From positions 14,566 to 78,565 of the forward strand of contig JBDHXA010000003.1 in the NCBI GenBank assembly GCA_039810485.1: a stretch of 64,000 nt of DNA, given 5' to 3'. Every line of letters starts with the position of its first letter. Within the stretch, counting starts at the first letter, position 1. This document shows positions 8,389 to 17,084 of this stretch, one piece after another. This stretch comes from JADZAA01 sp039810485 (GTDB lineage: Bacteria > Bacteroidota > Ignavibacteria > Kapaibacteriales > UBA961). The notes under the pieces are model-generated. The model ran no database searches. It saw only the letters and a list, made by a program, of their open reading frames with translations, and had not been told where the DNA came from. A program made the position numbers and the translations under genes.

Positions 8389-9197
8389 GATTCTACACTG
8401 AAGTGCAACGGATGCAATAAATAAAGAGTTAGGTAAAGTGTCATAGTGCAACAACCCAACTACGAGTTTATCACATACGGAGCACAATATGCCCCACATC
8501 TATAAACACCTAGCCAAAGATCAAAAATGCGAAATAGAAATCATGCATGGGAATAAAATTTCATTACGAAACATTAAAACAAATCTTTGCATTTCTGCAT
8601 CTACACTCAGCCGTGAATTGCGCCGCAATAAAGACGAAAGAGGATTATAGGCATAAGCAAGCGCAGTCGAAATATCAAGAGCGCAACCGCCTTCAAGACA
8701 AAACCCTCAAATTCAAAGGCGAGCTACTCTCTATTGTAGAGGATCTGATATGTCTCGACTTAAGTCCTGAACAGATTTCATACGATCTTTTGTGCATTGG
8801 CGTACGCGTCGGCCATGAGCGCATTTACTAACATAATTGGTCGGACAAAAAAGTATTAGACACATTACTTCAGCATCTTCGCCATTCGCGCAAGGAATAC
8901 CGGAAAACGAGGCTATGGCAAAGAGTTTGGCAACCATGGAACCATAGCTAAATCATTATAAGCCGAAACATATTTTTGCCATCCATATCACTTGTGGGAG
9001 CGCAGAACAAACGAGAATACAAAAGAACTAATCAGACAGTATTTACTTAAAAGCAACATCTTCAATCAGTAGAAGACTATGATCTTACAGAGGCAATGAG
9101 ACACATAGACAACCGTCCAAGGAAAATGCTTGGATGGGAAACTCCAATTCAAATATTTACAGAAAATTACAATAATGTTGCTCTTTAGTGTTGAATC
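8389..9197 (+). mobile_element. Decayed IS30-family insertion sequence with both terminal inverted repeats
   Basis: Terminal repeats of 21 bp: GATTCTACACTGAAGTGCAAC at 8389-8409, and the complement of 9177-9197; they differ at 3 of 21 positions. The 809-bp body is shorter than the 1.0-1.2 kb of intact IS30 elements because the transposase core is deleted. The outer 73 bp of the right end match the element at the right edge of the window with 9 mismatches. No clear target duplication is visible. Confidence 0.85.
8489..9188 (+). pseudogene. IS30-family transposase remnant (frameshifted, internal deletion)
   Basis: Pieces in several frames rebuild an IS30 transposase. MPHIYKHLAKDQKCEIEIMH and SASTLSRELRRN are the N-terminal HTH. 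After a +1 shift near 8645 come KQAQSKYQERNRLQDKTLKF, LDLSPEQISYDLL and GVRVGHERIY. A stop at about 8829 interrupts the frame. HNWSDKKVLDTLLQHLRHSR follows, then a shift into RKRGYGKEFGNHGTI. The reading then jumps straight to CHPYHLWERRTNENTKELIR, so most of the DDE catalytic region is missing. The end NRPRKMLGWETPIQIF is the conserved C-terminus. With at least two frameshifts and several stops it cannot make a working enzyme. Confidence 0.88.
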
Positions 9198-9219
9198 TGA
9201 CTCTTCATCACATACATCA

Positions 9220-11343
9220 CTACTTTTTACGTTGTTCTGCGCCTAATTGCGATATTAAAAAGCGATGTTGAATTTCAATATCTTCCGCTTGTTTTTCAAC
9301 TGATTTTCCAGAACCGTGGCCGCTGTCAAACTCCATGTAGAGCATAATAGGATTTGTTTGAATCGGTCTGCTTTGCATTGCTGCAACAAACTTTTTTGCA
9401 TGAAGAGGATCTACGCGAGAATCATTTTCACCTGCAAAAACAAACATTGACGGATAATTTACATCTTGCTTAATGTTGTGATACGGAGAATATCGTGCAA
9501 GGTATTCAAAATTATCGCATTTGTCAGGATCTCCATATTCAGGAATCCAATAGCGGGCAATTAAAAATTTATGATAGCGCAGCATATCCAAAAGCGGAAC
9601 GCCACAAATGACTGCCTTGAATAATTCAGGTCGCTGCGTAGTAATTGCTCCCATAAGCAAACCGCCATTGCTTCGGCCGGAAGCTGCCAATTTCTTTGCT
9701 GAAGTATATTTTTCGCGTATCAAATATTCCGCTGCCGCTATAAAATCATCGAATACATTTTGCTTGTTGTGAAGCATTCCATCCCGATGCCATGTTTCTC
9801 CATATTCATTTCCGCCACGAAGTCCTGCATTTGCTACAATAAAGCCGTGATTTATTAAAAGTGAATTTATTCCTATGAATCCCGGAGATATGCCAATATT
9901 AAAACCTCCATAACCGGTTAGTAATGTAGGATTTGAGCCATCCAGTTTAATTCCTTTTTTATAATGAATAAACAATGGTATTTTAGTTCCGTCCTTGGAA
10001 GGATAAAATACAATGCGCGACTCGATGTCAGAGCAGTCAAGCGTCGTAGGTTCAGAATACACAAATTTCCATGTGAGTGCAGCCCCGTCTAGAGCATATA
10101 GCTTGGCCGGCGCGGTAAAAGTAGAAATCATCACATACAGAGTATTTGTTTGCTTATGATACGACATTGAAGAAACATTTCCAGTTTCAGGCAATTCGAT
10201 TTGCTTCAATATTTTGCCGTCATACGTGTATGCAAACAAGCGGCTTAAAACATCCTTTTTATCTCTTGTAATAATATAATCATTTGTAAATTCAAATTCT
10301 TCTATCACAGTGCTGCTTTCGGGAATTAGGGGCATCCAATTTTCAAATTGAGGATTTTGTGGATCTGCAACCATCAGTTTATAATTTGGAGCTTCGCAAT
10401 TTGTAAAAAAATAGAATTTTCCTTTGTGGTAAGAAGGCGAGGCGCTGTATTTATCGCTTGAAAATACCGTAATTAACGAATCATTTGCTCCTATTTTCCT
10501 TACTTTTAACGTGCCGGAATAAAAGTCGCCTTTTCCGTAAAACGTATAATTATCAGCGACTGAATCATCATCTGTATCAAATACATACGCATTATCTTTA
10601 GCATCGTCGGGCGCAGTTAAAAACTCAGATTGGCTTTGCGGTGTTCCAATTTTCCAGCGGTATGTTTTTAATGGTCTTTGCGCTGCAATATCTTCATTGC
10701 TTCGTTGTGTAATGTAAGAATGCTGCTCATCAAATGTCCAGCCGAACCCAAAAATATTATTTAATGGCTCTCCTAAATATTTTCCGGTGGCAACATCAAC
10801 AATATAACAAGTATTAATTTCAGCTCCTTTGTTTTGTACAGATATTGCAACACGGTCGGCTTCTCTCGTAAAGTCAATTCCTGATATGGAAGTCATTCCT
10901 GACGAGTCTAAAGATATAGGGTCAAAGAGCAATCTTGGTCCGTTAGTTTCATTTATAAACAGTTTCATTTGCTTTTCCCCTTTTTTACGGGCATAAAAGA
11001 ATTCTTTTAATCCTCGAAAGAAAGGAGCAGTTCTTATGTCGCGATCTAATTCAGCCATAATTTGCTCTTTCATTCCGGGAATGGACGGCGCTGTCTTTGC
11101 CAAATAGTCAAGAGTCGCTTGATGCTGCTTTTTCGTCCAGTCAAGAACGTCTGAACTATTCTTATCCTCAAGCCATCTGTAGTCATCTTTTACTGAATGT
11201 CCAAACAATGTTTCCACGACAGTATTTTTCTGTGTAGCAGGCGGATGGAATTTGAAAGTTGTCTTATCAATTGCTGATAATTGCGAAGCATAATTTACTT
11301 GCATAATATATGCCATTAAAAATAGTATTATTATATATTTCAT
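9220..11343 (-). CDS. Prolyl oligopeptidase family serine peptidase (S9A), exported
   Basis: 707 aa. Cleaves short peptides after proline. MKYIIILFLMAYIMQVNYAS is a signal peptide, so it works in the periplasm or outside, as prolyl oligopeptidases of Bacteroidota often do. After the cap region HPPATQKNTVVETLFGHSVK and a seven-bladed propeller (about residues 90-440), the alpha/beta hydrolase domain holds S558 in ASGRSNGGLLMGA, D641 in GENDSRVDP and H676 in FDSGHGSGKS. Porcine enzyme numbering is S554/D641/H680, so the fold is complete. It stands alone on the minus strand; downstream lies the IS30 relic. Family S9A is secure; strict proline specificity is inferred. Confidence 0.93.
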   Translation of the reverse strand: MKYIIILFLMAYIMQVNYASQLSAIDKTTFKFHPPATQKNTVVETLFGHSVKDDYRWLEDKNSSDVLDWTKKQHQATLDYLAKTAPSIPGMKEQIMAELDRDIRTAPFFRGLKEFFYARKKGEKQMKLFINETNGPRLLFDPISLDSSGMTSISGIDFTREADRVAISVQNKGAEINTCYIVDVATGKYLGEPLNNIFGFGWTFDEQHSYITQRSNEDIAAQRPLKTYRWKIGTPQSQSEFLTAPDDAKDNAYVFDTDDDSVADNYTFYGKGDFYSGTLKVRKIGANDSLITVFSSDKYSASPSYHKGKFYFFTNCEAPNYKLMVADPQNPQFENWMPLIPESSTVIEEFEFTNDYIITRDKKDVLSRLFAYTYDGKILKQIELPETGNVSSMSYHKQTNTLYVMISTFTAPAKLYALDGAALTWKFVYSEPTTLDCSDIESRIVFYPSKDGTKIPLFIHYKKGIKLDGSNPTLLTGYGGFNIGISPGFIGINSLLINHGFIVANAGLRGGNEYGETWHRDGMLHNKQNVFDDFIAAAEYLIREKYTSAKKLAASGRSNGGLLMGAITTQRPELFKAVICGVPLLDMLRYHKFLIARYWIPEYGDPDKCDNFEYLARYSPYHNIKQDVNYPSMFVFAGENDSRVDPLHAKKFVAAMQSRPIQTNPIMLYMEFDSGHGSGKSVEKQAEDIEIQHRFLISQLGAEQRKK

Positions 11344-11563
11344 TTTATTTCTTTATTTAACAAGAAGGCAGAATTGTATTTTGTTGCAATCATATTGCTG
11401 CAGCACTTGCAGTAATAACAAACATTTGAATTGCAATGATATGATTACAATTAAAATTTATGTTTATTTTCCATTCAAGATTATATCAATCAATTTATGC
11501 AAAGCAAACAGCAAATATTAGAATATAAGTGTTATTTTTGATTTGTAGACAGTTGTTGTTTTA

Positions 11564-12280
11564 TCAAATATTTATAGTTGTTAAATATCTGTAATCTTTC
11601 AGAACATTTTCGATAAATTCTTTTGAATTATGCTGTTTTTCAACTTCTAACAAAGCACTTACTTTTTCTGCGAGAGTTTCAAGCAAAGCAGTATTATTCT
11701 GCTGAATTGCCATGTTTAGCGCATCGCTAATTATAGCTGCATCCGCATCGCTCAGTCGAATTGCTTGTAAATATAAAGGCGTATAGTTAACTTGCGTTTC
11801 AATAGGAGTAAAATTATCTAATTTTGATTGATTGCGAAGTTTGACTACGCATGTTCCGGCTGCAATATCTCCTAATCTCTGCCCTTTGCCTCCTGCGGCA
11901 ATGACAATAATGGCAAGTACGCCCGAACTAAGCGTTATGTCGGCAAGACGAAGAAGCCAACGGAGCAGATACGCGCCTATTCCAGGTTGCGAACCATCGA
12001 GCATGACGACTTTTATGCTCAATAATTTTTTTCCAACGCTTTGACCGTCAGTATAATATTCAAACAGCAAGTCAAAAAGTAAGGCAGGAATCATGAAAAT
12101 GAGGCCATAAATATTTAGGTTTGTCAAAAGCGTTAAATAATTCAATATAATCAAGACAACTATCACATAACCTATCAATACAATCCAGTCGAGAAGATAT
12201 GCCGCAATGCGGTCGCTTATGCTGGCGGTTTCATATTGAATGGTAACATTTTGCGCAGTTTGTATATTTATATATTCCAT
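11564..12280 (-). CDS. RDD family membrane protein
   Basis: 238 aa from the ATG at 12280; the frame also allows TTG at 12286. RDD domains are small multi-spanning units named for conserved Arg-Asp-Asp; some are implicated in ion transport, most are uncharacterised. The signature is SDRIAAYLLDWIVLIGYVIV at about residues 21-40, then GQSVGKKLLSIKVVMLDG and LLRWLLRLADITLSSGVLAI. A soluble C-terminal region of about 90 residues follows. Only 20 nt separate this start from the divergent SpoIIM-like gene. RDD proteins commonly sit with SpoIIM, DUF4129 and DUF4350 proteins, so this is probably part of the cluster to the right. Confidence 0.85.
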   Translation of the reverse strand: MEYINIQTAQNVTIQYETASISDRIAAYLLDWIVLIGYVIVVLIILNYLTLLTNLNIYGLIFMIPALLFDLLFEYYTDGQSVGKKLLSIKVVMLDGSQPGIGAYLLRWLLRLADITLSSGVLAIIVIAAGGKGQRLGDIAAGTCVVKLRNQSKLDNFTPIETQVNYTPLYLQAIRLSDADAAIISDALNMAIQQNNTALLETLAEKVSALLEVEKQHNSKEFIENVLKDYRYLTTINI

Positions 12281-12300
12281 AAACAAAGAATACTATTGCA

Positions 12301-13266
12301 ATGAAAGAAGCGGCTTTTGTGGAGCAAAATAGAAATCAATGGAAGCAATTTCAAGATTTAGCTGCTGAAAAGAATAATGCTGATCCGGACAGATTAGCCG
12401 AATTATTCATTCGCATTACGGATGATTTGTCCTATTCTCGAACTTTTTATCCAAAGAGCAAAACTACGAAATATCTGAACACAATAGCAGCTTCGCTTCA
12501 TAATAGAATTTACCGCAATCGCAAAGAAAACAAAGGACGCTTGAGAAGATTTTGGCTGTTTGAACTGCCTTTGGAATTTGCGTCAGCGCGCCGTCAGATA
12601 CTTCTTTCGTTTGTAATTTTTGTCGTTTCTATGCTTATAGGCATTGTGTCATCAGCGTATGACGACACTTTTGTGCGACTTATACTTGGTGATTCATACG
12701 TAAATATGACGTTAGCGAATATCGAGAAAGGCGATCCGATGGCTGTGTATAAAAGCATGAATGAAACTGACATGTTTTTTGGCATAACTTTCAATAATAT
12801 CCGCGTTTCTTTTATAACATTTATAGGCGGTGCACTGATTTCTATTGGTGCCGTATACTCCTTGTTTCTAAATGGGCTAATGCTGGGAGCGTTCCAATAT
12901 TTTTTTGTTGCTCATGGGTTGTTTTGGGATTCAGCAAAAGTTATCTGGATACATGGCACAATCGAGATTAGCTCCATTATTATTGCAGGCGCAGCCGGCT
13001 TGACTATGGGCAATGCACTCCTCTTTCCCGGAACTTTTACAAGATTCCAGAGTTTTCGGCAAGGCGCATATCGAGGATTAAAATTAGCGGTTGGTCTCGT
13101 ACCGCTTTTTATTGTTGCTGGATTTTTGGAGTCATTTGTAACTCGCTATGCCTCTATGCCATGGCCATTGAGCTTGCTCATAATTGGAAGTTCGGCAATA
13201 GGAGTTATTTATTATATAATTGTTTACCCAATCATTTTAACTAGAAAGAACTATGGAAACCCTTGA
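12301..13266 (+). CDS. Stage II sporulation protein M (SpoIIM) family membrane protein
   Basis: 321 aa. It begins MKEAAFVEQNRNQWKQFQDL, the usual N-terminus of these non-sporulating homologues. A cytosolic stretch of about 100 residues precedes membrane segments at about 100, 170, 205, 225, 260 and 290. SFITFIGGALISIGAVYSLF, NGLMLGAFQYFFVAHGL and WIHGTIEISSIIIAGAAGL match the SpoIIM/DUF95 domain. In Bacillus SpoIIM is part of the septal peptidoglycan-degrading complex; in Gram-negatives the role is unknown and sporulation should not be inferred. Its stop overlaps the next start by 14 nt, so the genes are coupled. Confidence 0.85.
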   Translation: MKEAAFVEQNRNQWKQFQDLAAEKNNADPDRLAELFIRITDDLSYSRTFYPKSKTTKYLNTIAASLHNRIYRNRKENKGRLRRFWLFELPLEFASARRQILLSFVIFVVSMLIGIVSSAYDDTFVRLILGDSYVNMTLANIEKGDPMAVYKSMNETDMFFGITFNNIRVSFITFIGGALISIGAVYSLFLNGLMLGAFQYFFVAHGLFWDSAKVIWIHGTIEISSIIIAGAAGLTMGNALLFPGTFTRFQSFRQGAYRGLKLAVGLVPLFIVAGFLESFVTRYASMPWPLSLLIIGSSAIGVIYYIIVYPIILTRKNYGNP

Positions 13267-14146
13267 ATTTCGAAAAAAACGAGAAATCGGTGAGATTATC
13301 AACGGAACATTTGCATTTTTACGTCAAAATTGGAAACCACTCGGCAAATCTGTATTTATTTACGCAGCTCCTTTTGCATTCCTTGGAGGAGCTTTTGGCG
13401 GACTTGGACAATCGAGCATTCCATTATTAGGCAAAGGCGATGAAAATGCGATAGTCGAGGAGTTGCCTTATATATTAGGCAATTTTTCTCTTCTTGGAGT
13501 ATTTTTGCTTGCATCGTCAGTTATGATGAGCGGGGTTGTATATCAATATATAAAGCTATACATAGAAAAGAACGGCAGGCAAAGCTCGACGCAAGAAATT
13601 TGGGAGGCAATGCGCCCCAATCTTGCAGGCTACTTTGGTTATATGTTTGTCGCATATTTATGCATAATTATCGGCTTTATATTTTGCATTATTCCGGGAA
13701 TTTATTTAGCAATTCCGCTCACAATGATTCTTGCCGTAAAAACGTTTGATAATTTATCTTTAAGCCAGTCTTTTAATCGCTGCTTCTATTTAGTTAATAA
13801 TTATTGGTGGAAAACATTCTTAGTCCTTTTTGTTGTTAATCTTATAGTCGGAATAGCAGGCGGAATTGCTTCTCTCCCAACATCAATTATTTCAACAACA
13901 ATCAATTTAACCAGTTTACAACAAGGTGAAGATGCAGGATATATAGCTAAAATACTATTAGTTTCTTCTTCAGTTCTTAGCTATGGCATTTCTTCTCTGT
14001 TAGGCGTAGTAACGATAACTGCCACTAGCTTGCAATATTTTAATTTGGCCGAGATAAAAGAAGGTGTTGGCTCAATGCAGAAATTAGAGCAGCTTGGAAG
14101 AGCAAATGAGCCGGCTAATGAGGACGATTTTAAAGAAACGTATTAA
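13253..14146 (+). CDS. Polytopic membrane protein of the RDD-SpoIIM-DUF4129 cluster
   Basis: 297 aa. It has a short basic cytosolic N-terminus (FRKKREIGEIINGTFAFLRQ) and then about six hydrophobic segments. The pattern (FIFCIIPGIYLAIPLTMILA, then a loop with SLSQSFNRCFYLVNNYWWKT, then another membrane pair) resembles DUF975/glycerophosphodiester phosphodiesterase membrane-domain proteins, which often occur at this place in the cluster. I do not recognise a catalytic motif. The gene is coupled to the SpoIIM gene and followed within 19 nt by the DUF4129-like gene. Function is unknown. Confidence 0.7.
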   Translation: METLEFRKKREIGEIINGTFAFLRQNWKPLGKSVFIYAAPFAFLGGAFGGLGQSSIPLLGKGDENAIVEELPYILGNFSLLGVFLLASSVMMSGVVYQYIKLYIEKNGRQSSTQEIWEAMRPNLAGYFGYMFVAYLCIIIGFIFCIIPGIYLAIPLTMILAVKTFDNLSLSQSFNRCFYLVNNYWWKTFLVLFVVNLIVGIAGGIASLPTSIISTTINLTSLQQGEDAGYIAKILLVSSSVLSYGISSLLGVVTITATSLQYFNLAEIKEGVGSMQKLEQLGRANEPANEDDFKETY

Positions 14147-14165
14147 CTAACTGTTTTATATTACA

Positions 14166-15038
14166 TTGCAACATTTTGCACGATATACATTCTTTGTTTT
14201 TATTGTAGTTTTGCTAACAATTTCGAGTCGAGCGCAACAGCCCGAAGCGGAAAGTATTGCCGATACAACCGAGAATATAGAAAGCTCACAATCCATAGAT
14301 GAGTATGAAAATAATTCGAATAATTTCAACACTCTATATTTTTCAGCAATAAAAGATACAGCTGCTCTAAAAATCAGAACGTTGAACGATTCGGCATTTA
14401 TAGCATTTCGAAGTAATCCAGAGTTTGATTACTCTAAAAATATTCCGCAAAGCGTAACATGGTGGAATTTGCTCAAAGAATGGTTTTTTTCTTTGATAAG
14501 AGGTCTGATTAGCAAAGATATCATTCTAAAAGCTTGGGGATTGGCACGTTACTTAATCATTGCAGCTGCTGTTTTGGCTGTTGTATTATTATTTACGAGA
14601 ACAGGAATTCGCGCATTATTTTCTCGATCTCCAACCGCAGCGCCGACATTTGATATTATTTCCGAAGATATACATGAGGTTGATTTTCCTGCTGAAATTG
14701 CTCGCGCTGCAGAGCAAGGCAATTACCGAATTGCTGTTCGGTTTATGTATCTGCAAACGCTGAAACGTCTTTCAGACGCAGAAATTATATCGTGGGAATC
14801 AGATAAAACAAATCGCGATTATGCAATAGAAATACTAAATTCAAGACCGTATTTGTCCGAGTATTTTAAAATTGTTACAATTATTTTTGAACATGTCCAA
14901 TATGGCAAATATACATTGGACGAATCCGAATATTCACGCATATCATCTAGCTTTGAAGAATTTGCAAATGCTCTGTATTCTTCTAAAATAAAAGGAATGA
15001 ATTTAAATGCGAACTATGTTAAGGAGCCGGCAACATGA
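14166..15038 (+). CDS. DUF4129-like membrane protein
   Basis: 290 aa starting at TTG (no ATG lies between the in-frame stop and this codon). The N-terminus HFARYTFFVFIVVLLTISS is a signal peptide. An acidic extracytoplasmic stretch (about residues 25-110) precedes one membrane span at about 128-147, and the cytosolic tail contains EQGNYRIAVRFMYLQTLKRL followed by ISWESDKTNRDYAIEI, which is the DUF4129 signature. The function of DUF4129 is not established; it co-occurs with RDD, SpoIIM, DUF4350, MoxR and DUF58 genes. The stop overlaps the next ATG by 4 nt. Confidence 0.8.
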   Translation: MQHFARYTFFVFIVVLLTISSRAQQPEAESIADTTENIESSQSIDEYENNSNNFNTLYFSAIKDTAALKIRTLNDSAFIAFRSNPEFDYSKNIPQSVTWWNLLKEWFFSLIRGLISKDIILKAWGLARYLIIAAAVLAVVLLFTRTGIRALFSRSPTAAPTFDIISEDIHEVDFPAEIARAAEQGNYRIAVRFMYLQTLKRLSDAEIISWESDKTNRDYAIEILNSRPYLSEYFKIVTIIFEHVQYGKYTLDESEYSRISSSFEEFANALYSSKIKGMNLNANYVKEPAT

Positions 15039-16216
15039 AAGCTTCTACAAAATTCCTGATATTTTTTGCGGCAGTTGCTCTGTTGATGCTGCTAGCCCAA
15101 TTGTTTAAACCACAACCTATTAATTGGCGGCTAACATTTTCAAAAAATGATAAAATACCGTATGGAAATTATGCACTTTTTTCACTTCTACCCGAAATAT
15201 TTCCACACAGCGTCATTGAATTTTCTGAAGAGCCAATATATAACTTTACTAAAAACAAAAAATATAATAAATCTTCATATATCATTATTACTGAAAACTT
15301 TCAGCTGGATACTTTAGATCGCGCTTCATTGTTTAACTTTGTATCGGAAGGCAATTCAGCGTTTATCGCCGCCGAATCATTTGATTTACTGTTTAAAGAT
15401 ACTCTCGGATTTTCTACAACCTTTTTATTGAGCGCTCTAAGCGAACTTAATGACACTTGTCGATTATCATTGCTAAATCCTATATTTGACACTGCTCAGC
15501 ATTTTTCATTTCAAACTGCCGCTGCTCATTACTATTTTTCTTTATTCGACTCAACACGAACTATAGCACTCGGTAAAAATTCGGAAAATTATTTAACATT
15601 TATTTCCGTGTCTTTCGGCAAAGGAAAATTCTTTATCAGCACAACTCCAAAAATATTTACTAATTATTATTTTTTAAATACAAACTCGATGCCATATATA
15701 ACTGATGCACTTTCATATCTTTCAGATGGTGTCATAATTTGGGATGATTATTATAATAGCGGAAGAACATGGGCGCAAACGCCATTACGATTTATTCTGT
15801 CCAATAAAAGCTTGAGAATTGCGTGGTACATTATTTTAATTGGAATTATATTATTTATTGTTTTTCGTGCAAAGCGTCGCCAGCGCATCATTCCCATCAT
15901 CAAACCACCGGCTAATGATACATTAGAATTTGCAAAAACAATAGGTCGCCTATACTACGAACAAAAAAACAATCGTATTATTGCCGAAAAACGAATTCTA
16001 TATTTGATCGATTTTATACGTATGCGCTTCAATATTTCAGTTTCAGAATTTGACGATGATGTTTTGAAAAGATTGATCGAAAAGACAGAGATTGACAGAA
16101 AAATAATTGAAGATTTATTTGCGTCTATTCGCCAAGCACTAAGCAACAAGGAAGTTAACGATGAGACAATAATGATTCTAAATCAAAGAATCGAGAATTT
16201 TTACGAGCTAATTTGA
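15035..16216 (+). CDS. DUF4350-like membrane protein
   Basis: 393 aa, coupled by ATGA to the gene before and preceded by AAGGAG. One N-terminal membrane anchor (about residues 6-22), a long extracytoplasmic domain with IPYGNYALFSLLPEIFP and YIIITENFQLD and SFGKGKFFISTTPKIFTNYY (the glutamine-amidotransferase-like DUF4350 layout), a second span at about 265-284 (WYIILIGIILFIVFRAK) and a cytosolic helical tail with TIGRLYYEQKNNRIIAEKRI. It ends the cluster. The MoxR ATPase and DUF58 genes that normally complete the set are not adjacent. Biochemical function unknown. Confidence 0.78.
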   Translation: MKASTKFLIFFAAVALLMLLAQLFKPQPINWRLTFSKNDKIPYGNYALFSLLPEIFPHSVIEFSEEPIYNFTKNKKYNKSSYIIITENFQLDTLDRASLFNFVSEGNSAFIAAESFDLLFKDTLGFSTTFLLSALSELNDTCRLSLLNPIFDTAQHFSFQTAAAHYYFSLFDSTRTIALGKNSENYLTFISVSFGKGKFFISTTPKIFTNYYFLNTNSMPYITDALSYLSDGVIIWDDYYNSGRTWAQTPLRFILSNKSLRIAWYIILIGIILFIVFRAKRRQRIIPIIKPPANDTLEFAKTIGRLYYEQKNNRIIAEKRILYLIDFIRMRFNISVSEFDDDVLKRLIEKTEIDRKIIEDLFASIRQALSNKEVNDETIMILNQRIENFYELI

Positions 16217-16259
16217 TAATATAACCCATATAGAACTCGCAATACTTCATACTAGAATT

Positions 16260-17084
16260 TTGTTGCAGATTAGAGAAAATCTTGCCGTGACATTAAAAAA
16301 CGAACAGATTGCTGATCCTCAAGAACTTGCAGAAGCATGGGAATCATATTTGTCGAAAAAAGATATTGAATCGCGCAACGTTCTAGTCACACACTATTTA
16401 TGGCTTGTTCGCTATGTACTGAATGGAATGCGCCTTCCAAGCTATTCAGTGCTTTCGGACGATGATTTTAAGGGTTTTGGTATTATTGGCTTGCATGAAG
16501 CTCTTGAGCGTTTCGAATCTTCTCGCGGTTTAAAATTTGAAACTTTCGCGTATCATCGAATTAAAGGAGTGGTTCTAGATGAAATGCGGCGTCTTGACTG
16601 GCTTTCACGCACGGCACGTCGCAGAGCACAGGAGTTTTTCGACACTTCAGTTAAACTGCAAAGTGAAATAGGGCGAGAGGCAACTTCTGAAGAAATACGT
16701 TTGCGCATAGGAGCGACAAACCAAGAGTACAACGACTATTTAGCAGCTGTTGCGGCTGCAACAGTTTCATTTGAAATCAGCGATTTGCAACCGACGCCCT
16801 TTGGTGATGAAGATTCGGTTATTCGCGAAATTGCCGACCCAGATTGGCGCAATATGCTTGTAGAATTGGCAAATGAAGAACGCATGGAATTTTTGACCGG
16901 ATACTTAGACAAGCTTCCAGAAAACAAACGTTTGGTAATGATGCTTTATTACTACGAGGAACTGACTTTAAAAGAAATTGGCAATGTGCTAGGCGTTACT
17001 GAAAGCCGCGTTTGCCAAATACATGCTACTATTATAAAAGATCTTCGTGAGCGCTTCCGAACACTCGAATTTACTGAGCGATAA
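16260..17084 (+). CDS. FliA/WhiG-type sigma-70 factor
   Basis: 274 aa from TTG; a GTG at 16287 is an alternative start. Region 2 is at about residues 40-115 with LKFETFAYHRIKGVVLDEMR and RLDWLSRTARRRAQEF, the run that identifies the sigma-28 (FliA/WhiG/SigB-like) group. Region 3 follows (EIGREATSEEIRLRIGA). Region 4 is at about 215-270 with LPENKRLVMMLYYYEELTLK and the HTH IGNVLGVTESRVCQIHATI. In flagellate bacteria this group drives late flagellar genes, in others development or stress. No flagellar or chemotaxis gene is in this window, so the regulon is unknown. It overlaps the HDOD gene by 38 nt. Confidence 0.9.
   Translation: MLQIRENLAVTLKNEQIADPQELAEAWESYLSKKDIESRNVLVTHYLWLVRYVLNGMRLPSYSVLSDDDFKGFGIIGLHEALERFESSRGLKFETFAYHRIKGVVLDEMRRLDWLSRTARRRAQEFFDTSVKLQSEIGREATSEEIRLRIGATNQEYNDYLAAVAAATVSFEISDLQPTPFGDEDSVIREIADPDWRNMLVELANEERMEFLTGYLDKLPENKRLVMMLYYYEELTLKEIGNVLGVTESRVCQIHATIIKDLRERFRTLEFTER

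Noticed and set aside
8547..8831. 94-aa ORF as an independent gene
   Set aside because: It is one frame segment of the decayed IS30 transposase.
11384..11450. Inverted repeat TTGCAATCATAT / ATATGATTACAA upstream of the prolyl oligopeptidase gene
   Set aside because: One mismatch with a 43-nt loop in AT-rich DNA; not convincing as an operator or terminator.
12301..13266. Sporulation function from the SpoIIM-like protein
   Set aside because: SpoIIM homologues are common in non-sporulating Gram-negatives; nothing else in the window points to spores.
16260..17084. Flagellar regulon in the window because of a FliA-like sigma factor
   Set aside because: No flagellar structural, export or chemotaxis gene was found; the sigma factor alone is not evidence of motility.
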